A stretch of DNA of 64,000 nt from Costus lasius. Lineage: Eukaryota > Streptophyta > Magnoliopsida > Zingiberales > Costaceae. The stretch covers positions 5,580,001 to 5,644,000 of the forward strand of contig JANVAS020000222.1 in assembly GCA_027563935.2 (NCBI GenBank), given 5' to 3'. Shown piece by piece: positions 23,936-36,300 of this stretch (its first letter is position 1; each line of letters opens with the position of its first letter). A program made the translations under genes and the position numbers. The notes under the pieces were generated by a model, which was not told where the DNA came from, did no database searches, and saw only the letters and a program-made list of their open reading frames with translations.

Positions 23936-25609
23936 TGAAAGTTCCCTAAAGGGGCGAAACCCTAAAGCATGCGCATATAAAATTTTGCATGGGCGGAATC
24001 TAGGGTTTCCTAGGATCGCATGCATGTCATATGATCAACTTAAGAGTTTGTATAGATCAACAGAGAGATCATACCAGTGCCATTTCTTGGATGGCGTCTT
24101 GGAAGAAGAGGGCGATGTGGCTCTCCTCCAAAGGTGGCGCACACAAGATGGGTGATCGCCTACTCCTTGTCGATCCTTGTGCTAGCAAGGCTCCAAGGTC
24201 TCCTGATCGCGTGAAGGGAGAAGAGATGATCTTTCTTGCTTGGTCGAATCCTTCTCTTGTCGTCAACACTCACACACGAGAGAGAGTCGTCGTGAGCGAG
24301 GGGGCGAGAGGCGAGAATAGGGAGACCTCTTCGAACGTGAGGCGTGGTCTCATTTTGAGATCATGGCTTCTAAAAATAGCAAGCCACCACATTCGATCAT
24401 GTGTTCACACCAAGTGAACGATCGCAATTTCCTCTCCCCTTGAACCATGCGCTCACTTGATGAGCCGGTTCATTTCATTTGGTTCAAGGACCAAATTAAG
24501 CCAAGCCTTGATCCAGATCACATTAAACCAAAAGGCTCAAGATCTAACCATTCATCTCTTGATGCTCTTGATCTCTCCGATCTAGCATCCAATCTCTCGA
24601 TCGAAGCTTACCGATCTCAAGCCCTAATCAATCAAACATGATCAGACCAGATCTCACTTACAATCAGAGTTTAAACTCCTTTAAACTGAACCAAAACAAT
24701 TCAGTCCACACGATCTGACTTAAGTAAGCCATATCATCAAATTGTGCGACCCTAAGGGTTTCCTTTAAATGTCGGTAACGATAACGCACGTTATCACGAT
24801 CAGTGAGGGGTATCTAGCAACACATCACTGTCTCCCGATATAAAGGAAAGAGTCTTCCAAGACTACACCCAAACCACAGCACAAGTGTGAACCCAAGTCA
24901 CTTGACATATGTGTTTCCTTTGCCACTGGATGTTCTTATTGGACAAGCGTGTCAAGCCTGTAATTCCAATATGATGAGAATGATTAGATCAGATGAAACA
25001 TAGTCATCTCGGTATGGCCATACACTTTCTCAATCATCTCATCCAGGGGGCCCCAATAGAACATCACACTCCAATCAAGGAGACGGCAATCCTATATCTA
25101 TCACTAGTGCCCTAACATGACTCATGTTCATTATCCAAGATAGTCTATAACCATTATGTTTCAAATGATATTGAACTACCTCAAAACAATGCCAATCATC
25201 ATTTAGAAACACAAGTGATCTCAAGTCAGAGGAAATATGCCACTTGTTCGCATATAAGGATTATTCACATTGTGACAAGCAATTGAATATCCTAAGTAGG
25301 GTCTGTCCAGTACATCCAATGTACCCATGAGTCTACATCTTATTCCATGCTCGAAGCATCCTATAAGACTAGAACACATATTAGTCTCAATCATATCAAG
25401 GCTGTCTCATGTTCACCAAGATATCTCGACTAAGGACAAAACTGCATGACAGCCAAGCTGAACAGCATTGAGACATTATTCAGAAGTATACATATTGCAG
25501 CAGATGATGTAACAACCTGAATAACAACCATTGCCTTTATAAACATAGAGTTTATACATGATACTGATATAATCCCAAGGCCTCAAACATTAGCCTTAAG
25601 GGCATACCC
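23936..25609 (-). repeat. Solo copia LTR E, main part (reverse)
   Basis: Reverse-oriented LTR starting TGAAAGTTCCC on the plus strand. It runs to GGGCATACCC, where element C interrupts it. Its last five bases CAACA lie at 51808-51812, giving 1679 bp. Matching CCTTC duplications on both sides with no internal region show a solo LTR. Such a product is expected from LTR-LTR recombination of a once complete element. Confidence 0.92.
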
Positions 25610-27308
25610 TGAAGGACCCCTTTCAAGAGGGGGGCGAAACCCTAAACATGCGCATATGGGAGCTTTTTGCATGGGCGGAAATAGGGCTTCAAGAATCGCA
25701 TGCATCATATATGATCAACTTGAAGTTGCATATATCTTAAATCGAATCATACCATAGCCATGAGGAAGATGGCGACTTGGAAGTAGAGAACAAAATTGAT
25801 CTCCTCCAAAAGGCGCGCACACAAGAAGAAGTTGGCTTTCTCCTTGTCGTCCTTTGTGCTAGCAAAGGGCTTCAAGAGTCCTAATCGCTTGAAGCAGAAT
25901 CCTTGGATGTCTTCTTGGCTTGCCGAATACCTCCTCTTCACTCTCGGCGATGAGACACACTCAAGAGCTCTACTTCGCCCAAGAGAGAAGCATTGAAGCA
26001 AAGGCGTTTTTTTTCTTGGCTTATGGCGTTGAGGCGTTGAGGCTTCCAAATATGGTAAGCCTTCACTCTCGCGCGTTCACGCTTAGTGAACTAATCAAAA
26101 CGCCTAATTACTTGAACCATGCGTTCACACTCTTGAACCGGTTCAATTGACTTTGGTTCAACGACCAAATCAAACCAAGACCAAACCAAGACATGCCATG
26201 GTCTAAATCTAATATGAACCAAGAAGGTTCAAGATCTAACCATTCATATCCAGATGCACTTGATCTCACCGATCTAGCATCAATACTCTCGATCGAAGCT
26301 TACCGATCTAAAGCTCTAATCGATCAAACATGATCAGACCAGATCTCACTTACAATCAGAGTCTAAACTCCTTTTAACTGAACCAAAACAATTCAGTCCA
26401 CACGATCTGACATAAGAAAGCCATATCATCAAATTGTGCGACCCTGAGGGTTTCCTTTAAATGTCGGTAATGATAACTTACGTTATCACGATCAGTGAGG
26501 GGTATCTAGCAACACATCACTGTCTCCCGATATAAAGGAAAGAGTCTTCCAAGACTACACCCAAACCATAGCACAAGTGTGAATCAACTTCACAAGGCAT
26601 GCATGTATCCTTTGCCACTGGATGTTCTTATTGGACAAGCAGGTCAAGCTTGTAACTCCAATATGATGAGCATGATTCGATCAGATGAACATAGTCACCT
26701 GGGTATGGCCATACACTTTCTCAATCATCTCATCTAGGGGGCCCCTATAGAACATCACACTCCTTCAACAAGGAGACGGCAATCCTATATCTATCACTAG
26801 TGTCCCAACCTGACTCATGATCATTATCCAAGATAGTCTATAACCATTATGTTTCAAATGATATCGAACTACCTCAAAACAATGACAATCATCATTTAGA
26901 AACATAAGTGATCTCAAGTCAGAGGACATGTGCCACTTGATGCAAACAAGGATTATTCACATTGTGACAAGCAATTGAATATCCTAGTAGGGTCTGTCCA
27001 GTACATCCAATGTACCCATGAGTCTACATCTTATTCCATGCTCGAAGCATCCTATAAGATTAGAACACATATTAGTCTCAATCATATCAAGGCTGTCTCA
27101 TGTTCACCAAGATATCTCGACTAAGGACAATATAGCATGTCAGCCTAGCTGAACAGCATTGAGACATTATTCAGAAGTACACTTATTGCAGCAGACAATG
27201 TAACAAACTGAATAACAACCATTGCCTTTATAAACATAAAAGTTTATATACATGATACTGATACAATCCCAAGGCCTCAAACATTAGCCTTAAGGGCATA
27301 CCCCAACA
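25610..27308 (-). repeat. Element C 3' LTR (1699 bp, reverse)
   Basis: Runs from TGAAGGACCCC to CCCCAACA on the plus strand. It pairs with 40957-42643 plus 51791-51802. Confidence 0.95.
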
Positions 27309-27320
27309 ATCTCCCACTTG
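27309..27320 (-). other. Polypurine tract of C
   Basis: ATCTCCCACTTG on the plus strand, the complement of CAAGTGGGAGAT, directly next to the 3' LTR. Confidence 0.8.
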
Positions 27321-27328
27321 CACTTAAT

Positions 27329-30300
27329 CTAATGGTTGAGAAATCTCAAACCCATATTATTACAGTGCTTCTCATGCTTCTGCTGTGCCAGAGGCTTGGT
27401 AAGCGGGTCAGCCAGATTGTCATCTGTTTGAACCTTGCAGATTTTGATCTCGCCTCGATCAATGATCTCCCGGATCAAGTGAAACCGTCTCTGTATGTGC
27501 TTGGACTTCTGGTGCGACCGTGGTTCCTTTGCTTGTGCGATTGCTCCAGTGTTATCACAAAAGATAACCAAAGGATCTGCACTCGAAGGAACAACACCAA
27601 GTTCCTGAATGAACTTACGAATCCACACTGCCTCCTTGGATGCTTCCGAGGCTGCAACATACTCGGCTTCTGTTGTGGAATCAGCAACAGTTGACTGTTT
27701 GAAACTTTTCCACACCACTGCTCCTCCATTCAAGCTAAAAACATAGCCTGATTGCGATCGGAAATCATCCTGGTCCGACTGGAACGAAGCGTCAGTATAT
27801 CCTTCTATACTGAGTTCTTCCTGACCACCATATATCAAGAACATATCTTTGGTCCTCCGCAGATATTTTAAAATGTTCTTGATTGCAATCCAGTGTGCCT
27901 GACCTGGATTACTTTGGAATCGACTGGTGACGCTTAACCCGTAAGCGACGTCTGGGCGAGTACACAACATCGCATACATTATGGACCCAATAGCCGAAGC
28001 ATAAGGCGTATTGTCCATTTCATCTTTCTCAGTCTGTGTTTGTGGACACTGACTCTTCGAAAGATTCAGACCATGTCTGACTGGAAGATATCCTCTTTTT
28101 GAATTCTCTAAATGAAATCTCTCCAGGACTTTATCGATGTAAGTACTCTGGCACAGCCCGAGAAGCCTCTTAGATCTATCCCTGTAGATCTTCACACCTA
28201 ACACATAGGCTGCTTCTCCTAAATCTTTCATCTGAAAACATTTTCCTAACCATGCTTTAACAGCATGCAGTTCAGGAATATCGTTTCCAATGATTAAGAT
28301 ATCATCGACGTAGAGGACTAGGAAAGTAATCACGCTCCCACTAAACCTCTTATAAACACACGGGTCATCTTCGTTCTTGATGAAACCAAATTCACTGATT
28401 GATTCATCAAAACGAATATTCCAGCTTCTAGATGCTTGTTTCAGTCCATAAATGGACTTCTTTAACTTGCATATTTTATGACGAACTGATGGATTAGTGA
28501 AACCTTCAGGTTGTGTCATATACACATCCTCATCCAGTTTTCCATTAAGGAAAGCCGTCTTCACATCCATCTGCCAGATCTCATAATCGTAATATGCAGC
28601 TATCGCGAAAAGAATCCGAATAGACTTAAACATGGCTACAGGAGAGAAAGTTTCATCATAATCTATCCCGTAGATTTGTTTGAAACCTTTCGCTACTAGC
28701 CTGCCTTTATAGGTAACCACGTTAGCATCCATGTCAATCTTCTTTTTGAAGATCCATTTACAGCCTATAGGGATTACTCCCGGAGGCGGATCAACCAAAT
28801 CCCAGACTTGGTTATCTGACATGGAGTCCATCTCGGCTCGCATAGCTTCAAGCCATCTAGCTGACTCCGGTCCACTGACCGCATCCGCATAAGTGAGGTG
28901 TTCATCATTTTCAATGATGTAGACTCCGTCATAGCGCTCAGGCTGTCGACGGATCCTTCCCGATCTACGCGGTTCCCGTGATATCTGAGCCTCAGGTTGT
29001 TCAATAACCTATTCAACTGGCTCAGGCTCATCCAACTGTGCTTGACTACTTTGTCCTTCCTCTGGATTCTCATCCAACTTTATTTCTCTCCCACTGGCTT
29101 CTTGCAGAAGAAATTCCTTCTCAAGAAATATTGCCGTCCGAGCAACAAATACTTTGTTCTCTTTGGGATCGTAGAAATAATAACCCTTAGTTTCCTTAGG
29201 GTAACCGACAAAGATGCATTTTTCAGATCTGCTTTCCAATTTCCCAGAGGCGAGCTTTTTGACATAAGCCTCGCAACCCCAGATCTTAATAAATGTCAAG
29301 CTAGGCTGTTTCCCATACCATAACTCATATGGAGTCTTTGAAACTGCCTTGGATGGCACTCGGTTTAGTACTTTTGCAGCTGTTTCCAGTGCAAATCCCC
29401 AAAAAGAGTAAGGAAGAGTAGCCTGACTCATCATAGAACGAACCATATCAAGTAACGTTCTATTTCTCCTCTCGGACACACCATTCCATTGCGGTGTTCC
29501 TGGTGGAGTGAGCTGTGAGATAATCCCACACTCCTTTAGATAGTCAGTAAACTCTCGACTTAGGTATTCTCCACCTCGATCAGAACGAAGTGTCTTGATA
29601 TTTCGGCCTAGCTGATTCTGTACTTCATTCTTGAACTCTTTGAACTTGTCAAAAGATTCACTCTTATGTCTCATAAGATAGACATAACCATATCTACTAA
29701 AATCATCAGTAAAGGTAATGAAGTACGAATAGCCACCTCTGGCATGTTTACTAAATGGCCCACACACATCACTGTGTATAAGGTCAAGTAAACCTGAAGC
29801 CCTTTGACCTTTGTGAGGAAAAGGAGCCTTCGTCATTTTACCCATTAAACAAGCTTTGCATGTATCAATCTCCTCATAGGAGAATGATCCCAGCAGTCCA
29901 TGATCATGCAACCGCTTAATGCGCTTCTTGTTAATATGGCCTAAACGACTATGCCATAGCAAGGTGCTGTCATCAGCATACTTGGTTTTCTTATTATCAA
30001 TATTTTGTATAGAACATTCCATGTCCAACATTAATAACCCATTGTTAATTGATCAAGAAGCATAAACAATATTATCATAAGATAGAACACACTTTGAAAT
30101 ATTACATTCAAAGGCAAATCCTTTCCTGACAAGAGCAGGAATCGAGATAATATTTTTAGTAATACTTGGAACAAAATAACAATTATCCAGTTCTAGTACA
30201 AATCCAGATGGTAATGAGATGAAATAAGTTCCTACAGCAACAGCAGCAACCCGTGCCCCGTTTCCAACTCGTAGGTCCACCTCATGCTGTCCCACCTGCC

Positions 30301-31213
30301 TTCTTCTCTTGAGTTCCTGTACATTTGAACAAATGTGAACTCCACATGCAGTGTCCAACACCCATGAAATAGAAGAAGAGGATATCATGACTTCAGTCAC
30401 AAATATACCTGAGCCAGAAGCGATGCTTCCCTTCTTGTCTCCTTGGAGCGCTTTACAGTCCTTTTTCCAGTGACCTAGCTGGCCACAGTGGAAACACCTG
30501 TTGTCCTTCGACCGCTTGACCTTTTGTTTCAGAGCCTTATTGTAGTTCTTGACAGGGGCTTTGCCCTTCTTCCCCTTCTTCTTGTTCCTGGAAGGGAACA
30601 TTAAGACAGAGGTTGAAGGCTTTCCCTTCAGAGTTTCCTCAGTAGTCAAGAGCATATTCAGCAGCTCTGCCGGAGTACAATCGATCTTGTTCATATTAAA
30701 ATTAATAATGAACGCATCGAAAGAGGGTGGGAGAGACTGCAGAATAATGTCTACAGCAAGCTCCTGATTGATGGTATGCCCCAGTTTCTCGAGAGCCTCT
30801 TTGTGCCCAATCATCTTGAGCACGTGAGCTCCCACTGGGCTCCCTTCAGCCAGTTTGCTCTGAAAGAAAAGCTTAGTCAGATTATAGCGTTCAGTCCTCG
30901 CCTGTGCAGCATACAGCATCTTGAGGTTTGCTATAATTTCTATAGCAGACATATCCTCATGCTGACGCTGCAGCGGTGGCGTCATAGACGCTAGCATCAG
31001 GCAAGCGACATCAATGCTATCATTGACATGCTTTTCATAGGCATCGCGAACCGCCCTTGCGGCGTTCGCAGCGGGTTGAGGCGGCACAGCCGTCTCGAGG
31101 ACATACAGTTTCCTCTCTGCCTTAAGAACAATCTTAAGGTGTCCGTACCAGTCTGAGAAGTTTGGCCCAGCAAACTTCTCCCTTTCCAGTAGGGATCGCA
31201 CATTGAAGCTCAT
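27329..31213 (-). pseudogene. gag-pol: Element C gag-pol polyprotein with two in-frame stops
   Basis: A single reading frame of about 1295 codons reads from MSFNVRSLLEREKF at 31213 to GLRFLNH at 27329. It includes CCHC knuckle, LDTACG protease, integrase DDE, YVDD RT and RNase H. Two stops break it. A TGA at 30053-30055 lies just before the integrase zinc region. A TAG at 29009-29011 replaces glutamine in the linker before RT. No frameshift is present. The TAG is a CAG-to-TAG change, a CHG-context transition. The product would stop after Gag-protease. Confidence 0.93.
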
Positions 31214-31647
31214 GGTGTTCGTTGCTGCAGGAATCTACAACAATGCAAGAACAGCAAGGTCAGTATCAATGTTTAGAATCAATCCAGGACTTAAGAAAGA
31301 TTCTTTTCTCACTATTTTATCTGACTGAAAAATCCATTAAAACAGTCCGAAAGAGTAACACTCTTTTAGTGAGATGGGATCCAGATTTCATACTTGGTCT
31401 CCGCGTCCCGCTCAGGCGAGATAAGATGCACAGAGAGTACAAGCACTAATCTCTGGTAGGCATTCCCTGCCAATCGCCAACCCGTGCGATTCCCCTTCAT
31501 CCGGGCAATCCAGCAGACTGTGCCAACTGAGTTGGTACAACACAGTCTCTGACCCCACAGATGGCTGCCTCCATATAGCTACCATATGCCCCATATGTAG
31601 CCTACATGGTCAAGCTGACCTGACCTACTCCCTGGACCACCACGTGC
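31214..31647 (-). other. Element C leader, gag-proximal part
   Basis: Minus-strand leader next to gag with no gene. It holds the second conserved hairpin (CCAACTGAGTTGG on the plus strand, 31523-31535). It ends at the CGTGC target duplication of F (31643-31647). Confidence 0.75.
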
Positions 31648-33274
31648 TGATGGAGGCAGTAGCCCTGCTCTGAGGAGATCTGGTCGAATCCGTAGGGTAC
31701 CCAATCGATATGGGTTTCCTTAGGGTTCCATTTCTTGCATGGCATTTAGGGTAGTTTGCTTTTCAATAAAACATGCATCATGTAGACATTTATGGCAAGT
31801 CCACTTGTAGTAGGTGGTGCATTGTAATTCATGAACTTATGTATTCTTGCATCATAAGTAGTGCATGTAGACATTAGGATCATTTTGGCAGGTCAATCAG
31901 GAAAGGAGCAGCTCAAGATCCAGCTCAAGGACACTCAAGCTCCACTCATCAAGTTCAGCTCCAGAAAAGGAAAGGAGGACTTCAAAGCCCAAGCTCACTT
32001 CAATCCATGTCATAACTCACTTGCTACTTTTGTTGGGCGCATCTTCAAGGAAGCAATCAACCACCTCATCATCAAATCAAATTATATGCGCCAACCACTA
32101 GAGAAATGAATTCAAATCTCCTCCATCAAGATCCACAATCAAAGGGATTATTCTTCAAGATCCACAATTAAAGGAGAGCATTTATGAAGACATTAATGAG
32201 AAGATTCCATCTCTTGTTGCCGCCCATGCCTTCATGGAAAGGATTCAAATTTTGAAATCCCTTGTCCATGCGCCAACAAGCTTGTCGCCAAAGATAAGAA
32301 GACAACCCTCAAGCACTTAAAAGAATTGCCAAACAAAGCTCACCAAAGAAGGGAACTTATGAAGGGGATTTGCGCCCATCACCACCATGAATTCGAAATT
32401 CAAACTCCATCCATTTTTGTAATAGGCGCATGGAAGACAATTACTATCCTGCCCTAGCCTCATTTCACCTATAAAAGCATGACCTCCCCATTGTATTTTC
32501 GATTACCTCTTGATGAAATATATTGTCTATTAGTTGCCTAGGTTAAATACTTGTGTTAGTGATTGAAGTTCTTTAGCCGAGTTCTCCTCTTCCTCCTAGC
32601 TTTTCCACCGAGGCTCTAAGAAGTTCTTCCCTTGCTTGTGTGCGCCATCTCAAGAAGGACTTCCCTCACTTTCGGTTTGGAGCAAGAAGAAGATCCCCAC
32701 TTGGCCTCAAGGAGCTTCCACCCCAATCGGCTAAGTTTCTTCCTCAACCTTTGCTTTAGATTTTAGAACTCTTCTCTACACTAAACCTTGTTTATTTACT
32801 TTGTAGCTTGCGCTTGGAGTGGGTAAAGAAGGGGCGCCTTCCCCTTCCTTCTCTTTCTCCCCCTCCTTCTCTTTAGTTGTTAGGATTAGCAAGGGAACTT
32901 GTGGGGCTTAACCTCACCCCTTGATCTGTTTTTGTATTAAAATCCGTGACCTGTACGGATCATCTGTGTTTGCTTGTAAGCTCCACCCTACACCTTCCAT
33001 CAGAGTTGGACCGGTGAAGATCGGGAAGCACAGCCCTTCAATTCTCAAGGGCTGCACTGTAAGCTTATCTTCCAGCATTTACAGCTTTCTAGTGTAGTTT
33101 TGAATTCCTGTTTTTAGTGTAACTCGGTTTTTTCCTATATTTAAAATACAAAAAAAAATTAGTTTCTTAATCTCGTTAGTATAATTGCGGTTTTCTCTTA
33201 TTATTAAACTAGCTATAAAATCAGTTTTCAAAACTCGTTGTTTGAATGCTTTAGAACCCCCCCGTCCTACATCA
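31648..33274 (+). repeat. Element F 5' LTR (1627 bp)
   Basis: Starts TGATGGAGGCAGTAG and ends CCTACATCA. No difference from 38030-39656 was noticed on visual comparison. Confidence 0.95.
32470..32477 (+). promoter_or_regulatory. TATA box of element F 5' LTR
   Basis: TATAAAAG in the middle of the LTR, with the identical copy at 38852-38859 in the 3' LTR. Position and match to the plant consensus support it as the core promoter. Confidence 0.6.
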
Positions 33275-33277
33275 GCT

Positions 33278-33289
33278 TGGTATCAGAGC
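33278..33289 (+). other. Primer binding site of F (initiator tRNA-Met)
   Basis: TGGTATCAGAGC, three bases after the LTR end. Confidence 0.88.
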
Positions 33290-33395
33290 TTAGGCTCTTA
33301 GTTTAGATTTTTAAGCCTCAAAAACTTATTTTCTACCTCTAAGCGATCTTTGGAATACACTCTATTTTTCAAAATCTATATTTTTCAAAGCACCC

Positions 33396-36300
33396 ATGCA
33401 AACTCGGTCCAAAACCCAACAACAGGAGCAAGATCCCACCATGGATCGCACTGCTACTGATGAAAGGTTTGAGTTTTTAACTGAGCAAATAGGGAACCTT
33501 ACCCGAAGCCTTAACCAAATTACTACTGAATTTCATGATTTTAGGGAGAGGTCTTCTCATCATGCTAGTCAGCCACCTAGCCCTCGTCATGTAGAAAACC
33601 AACAACCACCTGCGTGGAATGGGCATCAAACCCCAAACCGTGCAGGCACCCAACCTATGTGGAATGGATACCCTAATCCAAACCATGAAGGAACCCATAC
33701 CCAACCAACATGGAATGGATACCCCAATCCAAACCATGCGGGAAACCACCAACCCAATATGTGGAATGGACCCCCCGTTCAAACTCCACCTCAACCCAGA
33801 TTCAGAGAGGATGATGTGCACCGCGCCATCAAACTCAACCCTCCAACCTTCAATGGCTCTCTAGAACCCCGAGACTTCTTGGATTGGACAACCAAACTCG
33901 AACAATATTTCGAGTGGAGCATGATCCCTGAGCACAGCAAGGTCCGACTTGCAAAGTGCCTTCTTGAGGGAAATGCTAGGTTGTATTGGACCAATGTAGA
34001 GAACAACCAACAAAGACTCAACCTACCTCCCATAGACACCTGGCTAGAAATGCGTCAACAACTTAAACTGAAATATGTCCCCTCATATTTTCAGAGTAAG
34101 TTATTTGACCAAGCCTCTAGCCTTACCCAAGGAGCCATGACCGTTGACCAATATACTGCTAGCTTTGAGGAATTCCTCCTTAGGGGAAACCCTGGAGAAA
34201 ACCCTCTATTCACCCTTAGCAGGTATAAAAATGGTCTCCGATCTGAAATCAGAAAGGGCCTGACCTATTACCAGATAGACTCCATAGAGGTTGCCCATCT
34301 TAGAGCCAAAGAAATTGAGCAAGAACTTAAGGTTGCCTTTAGGAGAGAGTTTAGTGCCTCTAGACCAAGTCCTAGGCCAACCCAACCTCAAAGCTCTAGC
34401 ACTCCTAAACCCCAATCCTCTAGTTATCCAGAACCATCTAGGGTCAAATGCCATGGTTGTCAAAAGTATGGACACTACATGAAAGACTGTCCTAAACGAG
34501 TCTTATACTTAGGAGAAGAAACCCAAACCCCTAGACTAGAAGATATTAATGACCCAGACTCTGGCTGCCAAGTACTAGAATACACTGAATATGACAGTAG
34601 TGAGGAACCTGCCCAAAACACCTTAGGAGTTGTTAGGTGTACCCTGATCAAACCCTCACCCACGGATGATTGGCGAAGAACTAGTATTTTCCATACATAC
34701 ACGAAATGCAATGGAAACATGTGCAAAGTAGTGATAGATGGGGGTAGTAGTCTCAACGCTGTCTCCCACTCTGCAGTCACCAAGTTTAAGCTTAAGATAG
34801 AAGCTCACCCAACCCCTTATAACATTTCTTGGGTCAACCAGTCTAGTGTGCCTGTAACCCATAGGAGTCTAGTGCCCTTGCAGTTTGGTACCTATGAAGG
34901 ACAAATTTGGTGTGACGTCATCACTATGGATGTCGCTCAAGTCCTTCTAGGCAGACCATGGCTATATGACATGGATGTAGTCCACTACGGTCGGACTAAC
35001 ACCTATGTCTTTAGTCATTCAGGTCAAAAGATCAAACTGAAACCATCCATGCCAAGAGAACTTAAGGCCTCAACCAATAAGGGAAAAATAGAAGAAACCA
35101 AGCAACCAACCCTTCAACTCATGAGACCTAAGGACTATAGGCCCGATCAACCTTTATTTACCTTAGTCCTCAAGGAAGTTAACCAAGAAGAAGAAAGTAA
35201 GCCACCCCCTGAAGTAGAAGCCCTCTTAGAACATTATAGTGAGCTTACTCCTGAAGAGTTACCCACAGGACTCCCACCCCTTAGGGACATCCAACATGCT
35301 ATAGACCTTGTCCCAGGTTCAACCTTACCCAATCTACCCCACTATAGGATGAACCCCACCGAGCACCAAGAACTTAAGAGGCAAATAGAAGACCTATTAG
35401 AGAAAGGGCACATCAGAGAAAGCCTTAGCCCGTGCGCCGTGCCTGCTCTGCTCACCCCTAAAAAGGATGGCAGTTGGCGCATGTGTATAGACTGTAGAGC
35501 CATAAACAAAATCACAGTCAAGTATAGGTTTCCTATCCCTAGACTTGATGACATGTTAGACATGTTAGTAGGCTCTAAGTGGTTTAGTAAGCTTGACTTA
35601 AGAAGTGGATACCACCAGGTCAGGATAAGGCTAGGTGATGAATGGAAGACAGCCTTCAAGACCAAGGATGGTCTCTATGAATGGTTAGTCATGCCTTTTG
35701 GCTTGACTAATGCCCCTTCCACATTCATGAGACTCATGACTCAAGTCTTGAAGCCTTTCATTGGAAAATTCCTGGTAGTCTACTTTGATGATATCCTCAT
35801 CTATAGTAAGACTAAAGAGGAGCACCTAGAGCACCTTAGGAAGACCCTTGACCTTCTTAAGGAAGAACAACTTTACATCAACCTCAAGAAGTGTTCCTTT
35901 TTGTCCCATAGTGTGATCTTCTTAGGGTTCATAGTGTCTGAGGAAGGTCTTCAAGCTGACCCATCCAAGATCCAAGCCATCATAGACTGGCCCGAACCTA
36001 AGACCATCACTGAAGTCAGAAGCTTCCATGGTCTAGCCACCTTTTATAGGAGATTCATAAGAAATTTCAGCTCTATAGTGGCACCTATCACCAGTTGCCT
36101 GAAACAAGGTGAATTCTCCTGGACAAAATCTGCTAGCAAAGCCTTCCAAGAGCTTAAGGATAAGATGACCACTGCCCCGGTCCTTAGGCTTCCTGACTTC
36201 AATAAGGTCTTTGAGGTAGATTGTGACGCCTCTGGAGTTGGCATAGGGGGAACCCTAAGCCAAGAAGGCCATCCCATAGCCTTCTTCAGTGAAAAACTCA

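Noticed and set aside
23936..25609. E as a remnant 3' LTR of element C or part of a longer copia element
   Set aside because: Its own CCTTC duplications flank it with no internal region, and its sequence differs from LTR C.
31861..32109. 82-codon frame in the LTRs of F (copy at 38243-38491)
   Set aside because: Identical in both LTRs only because the LTRs are identical; no domain, and it precedes the TATA box.
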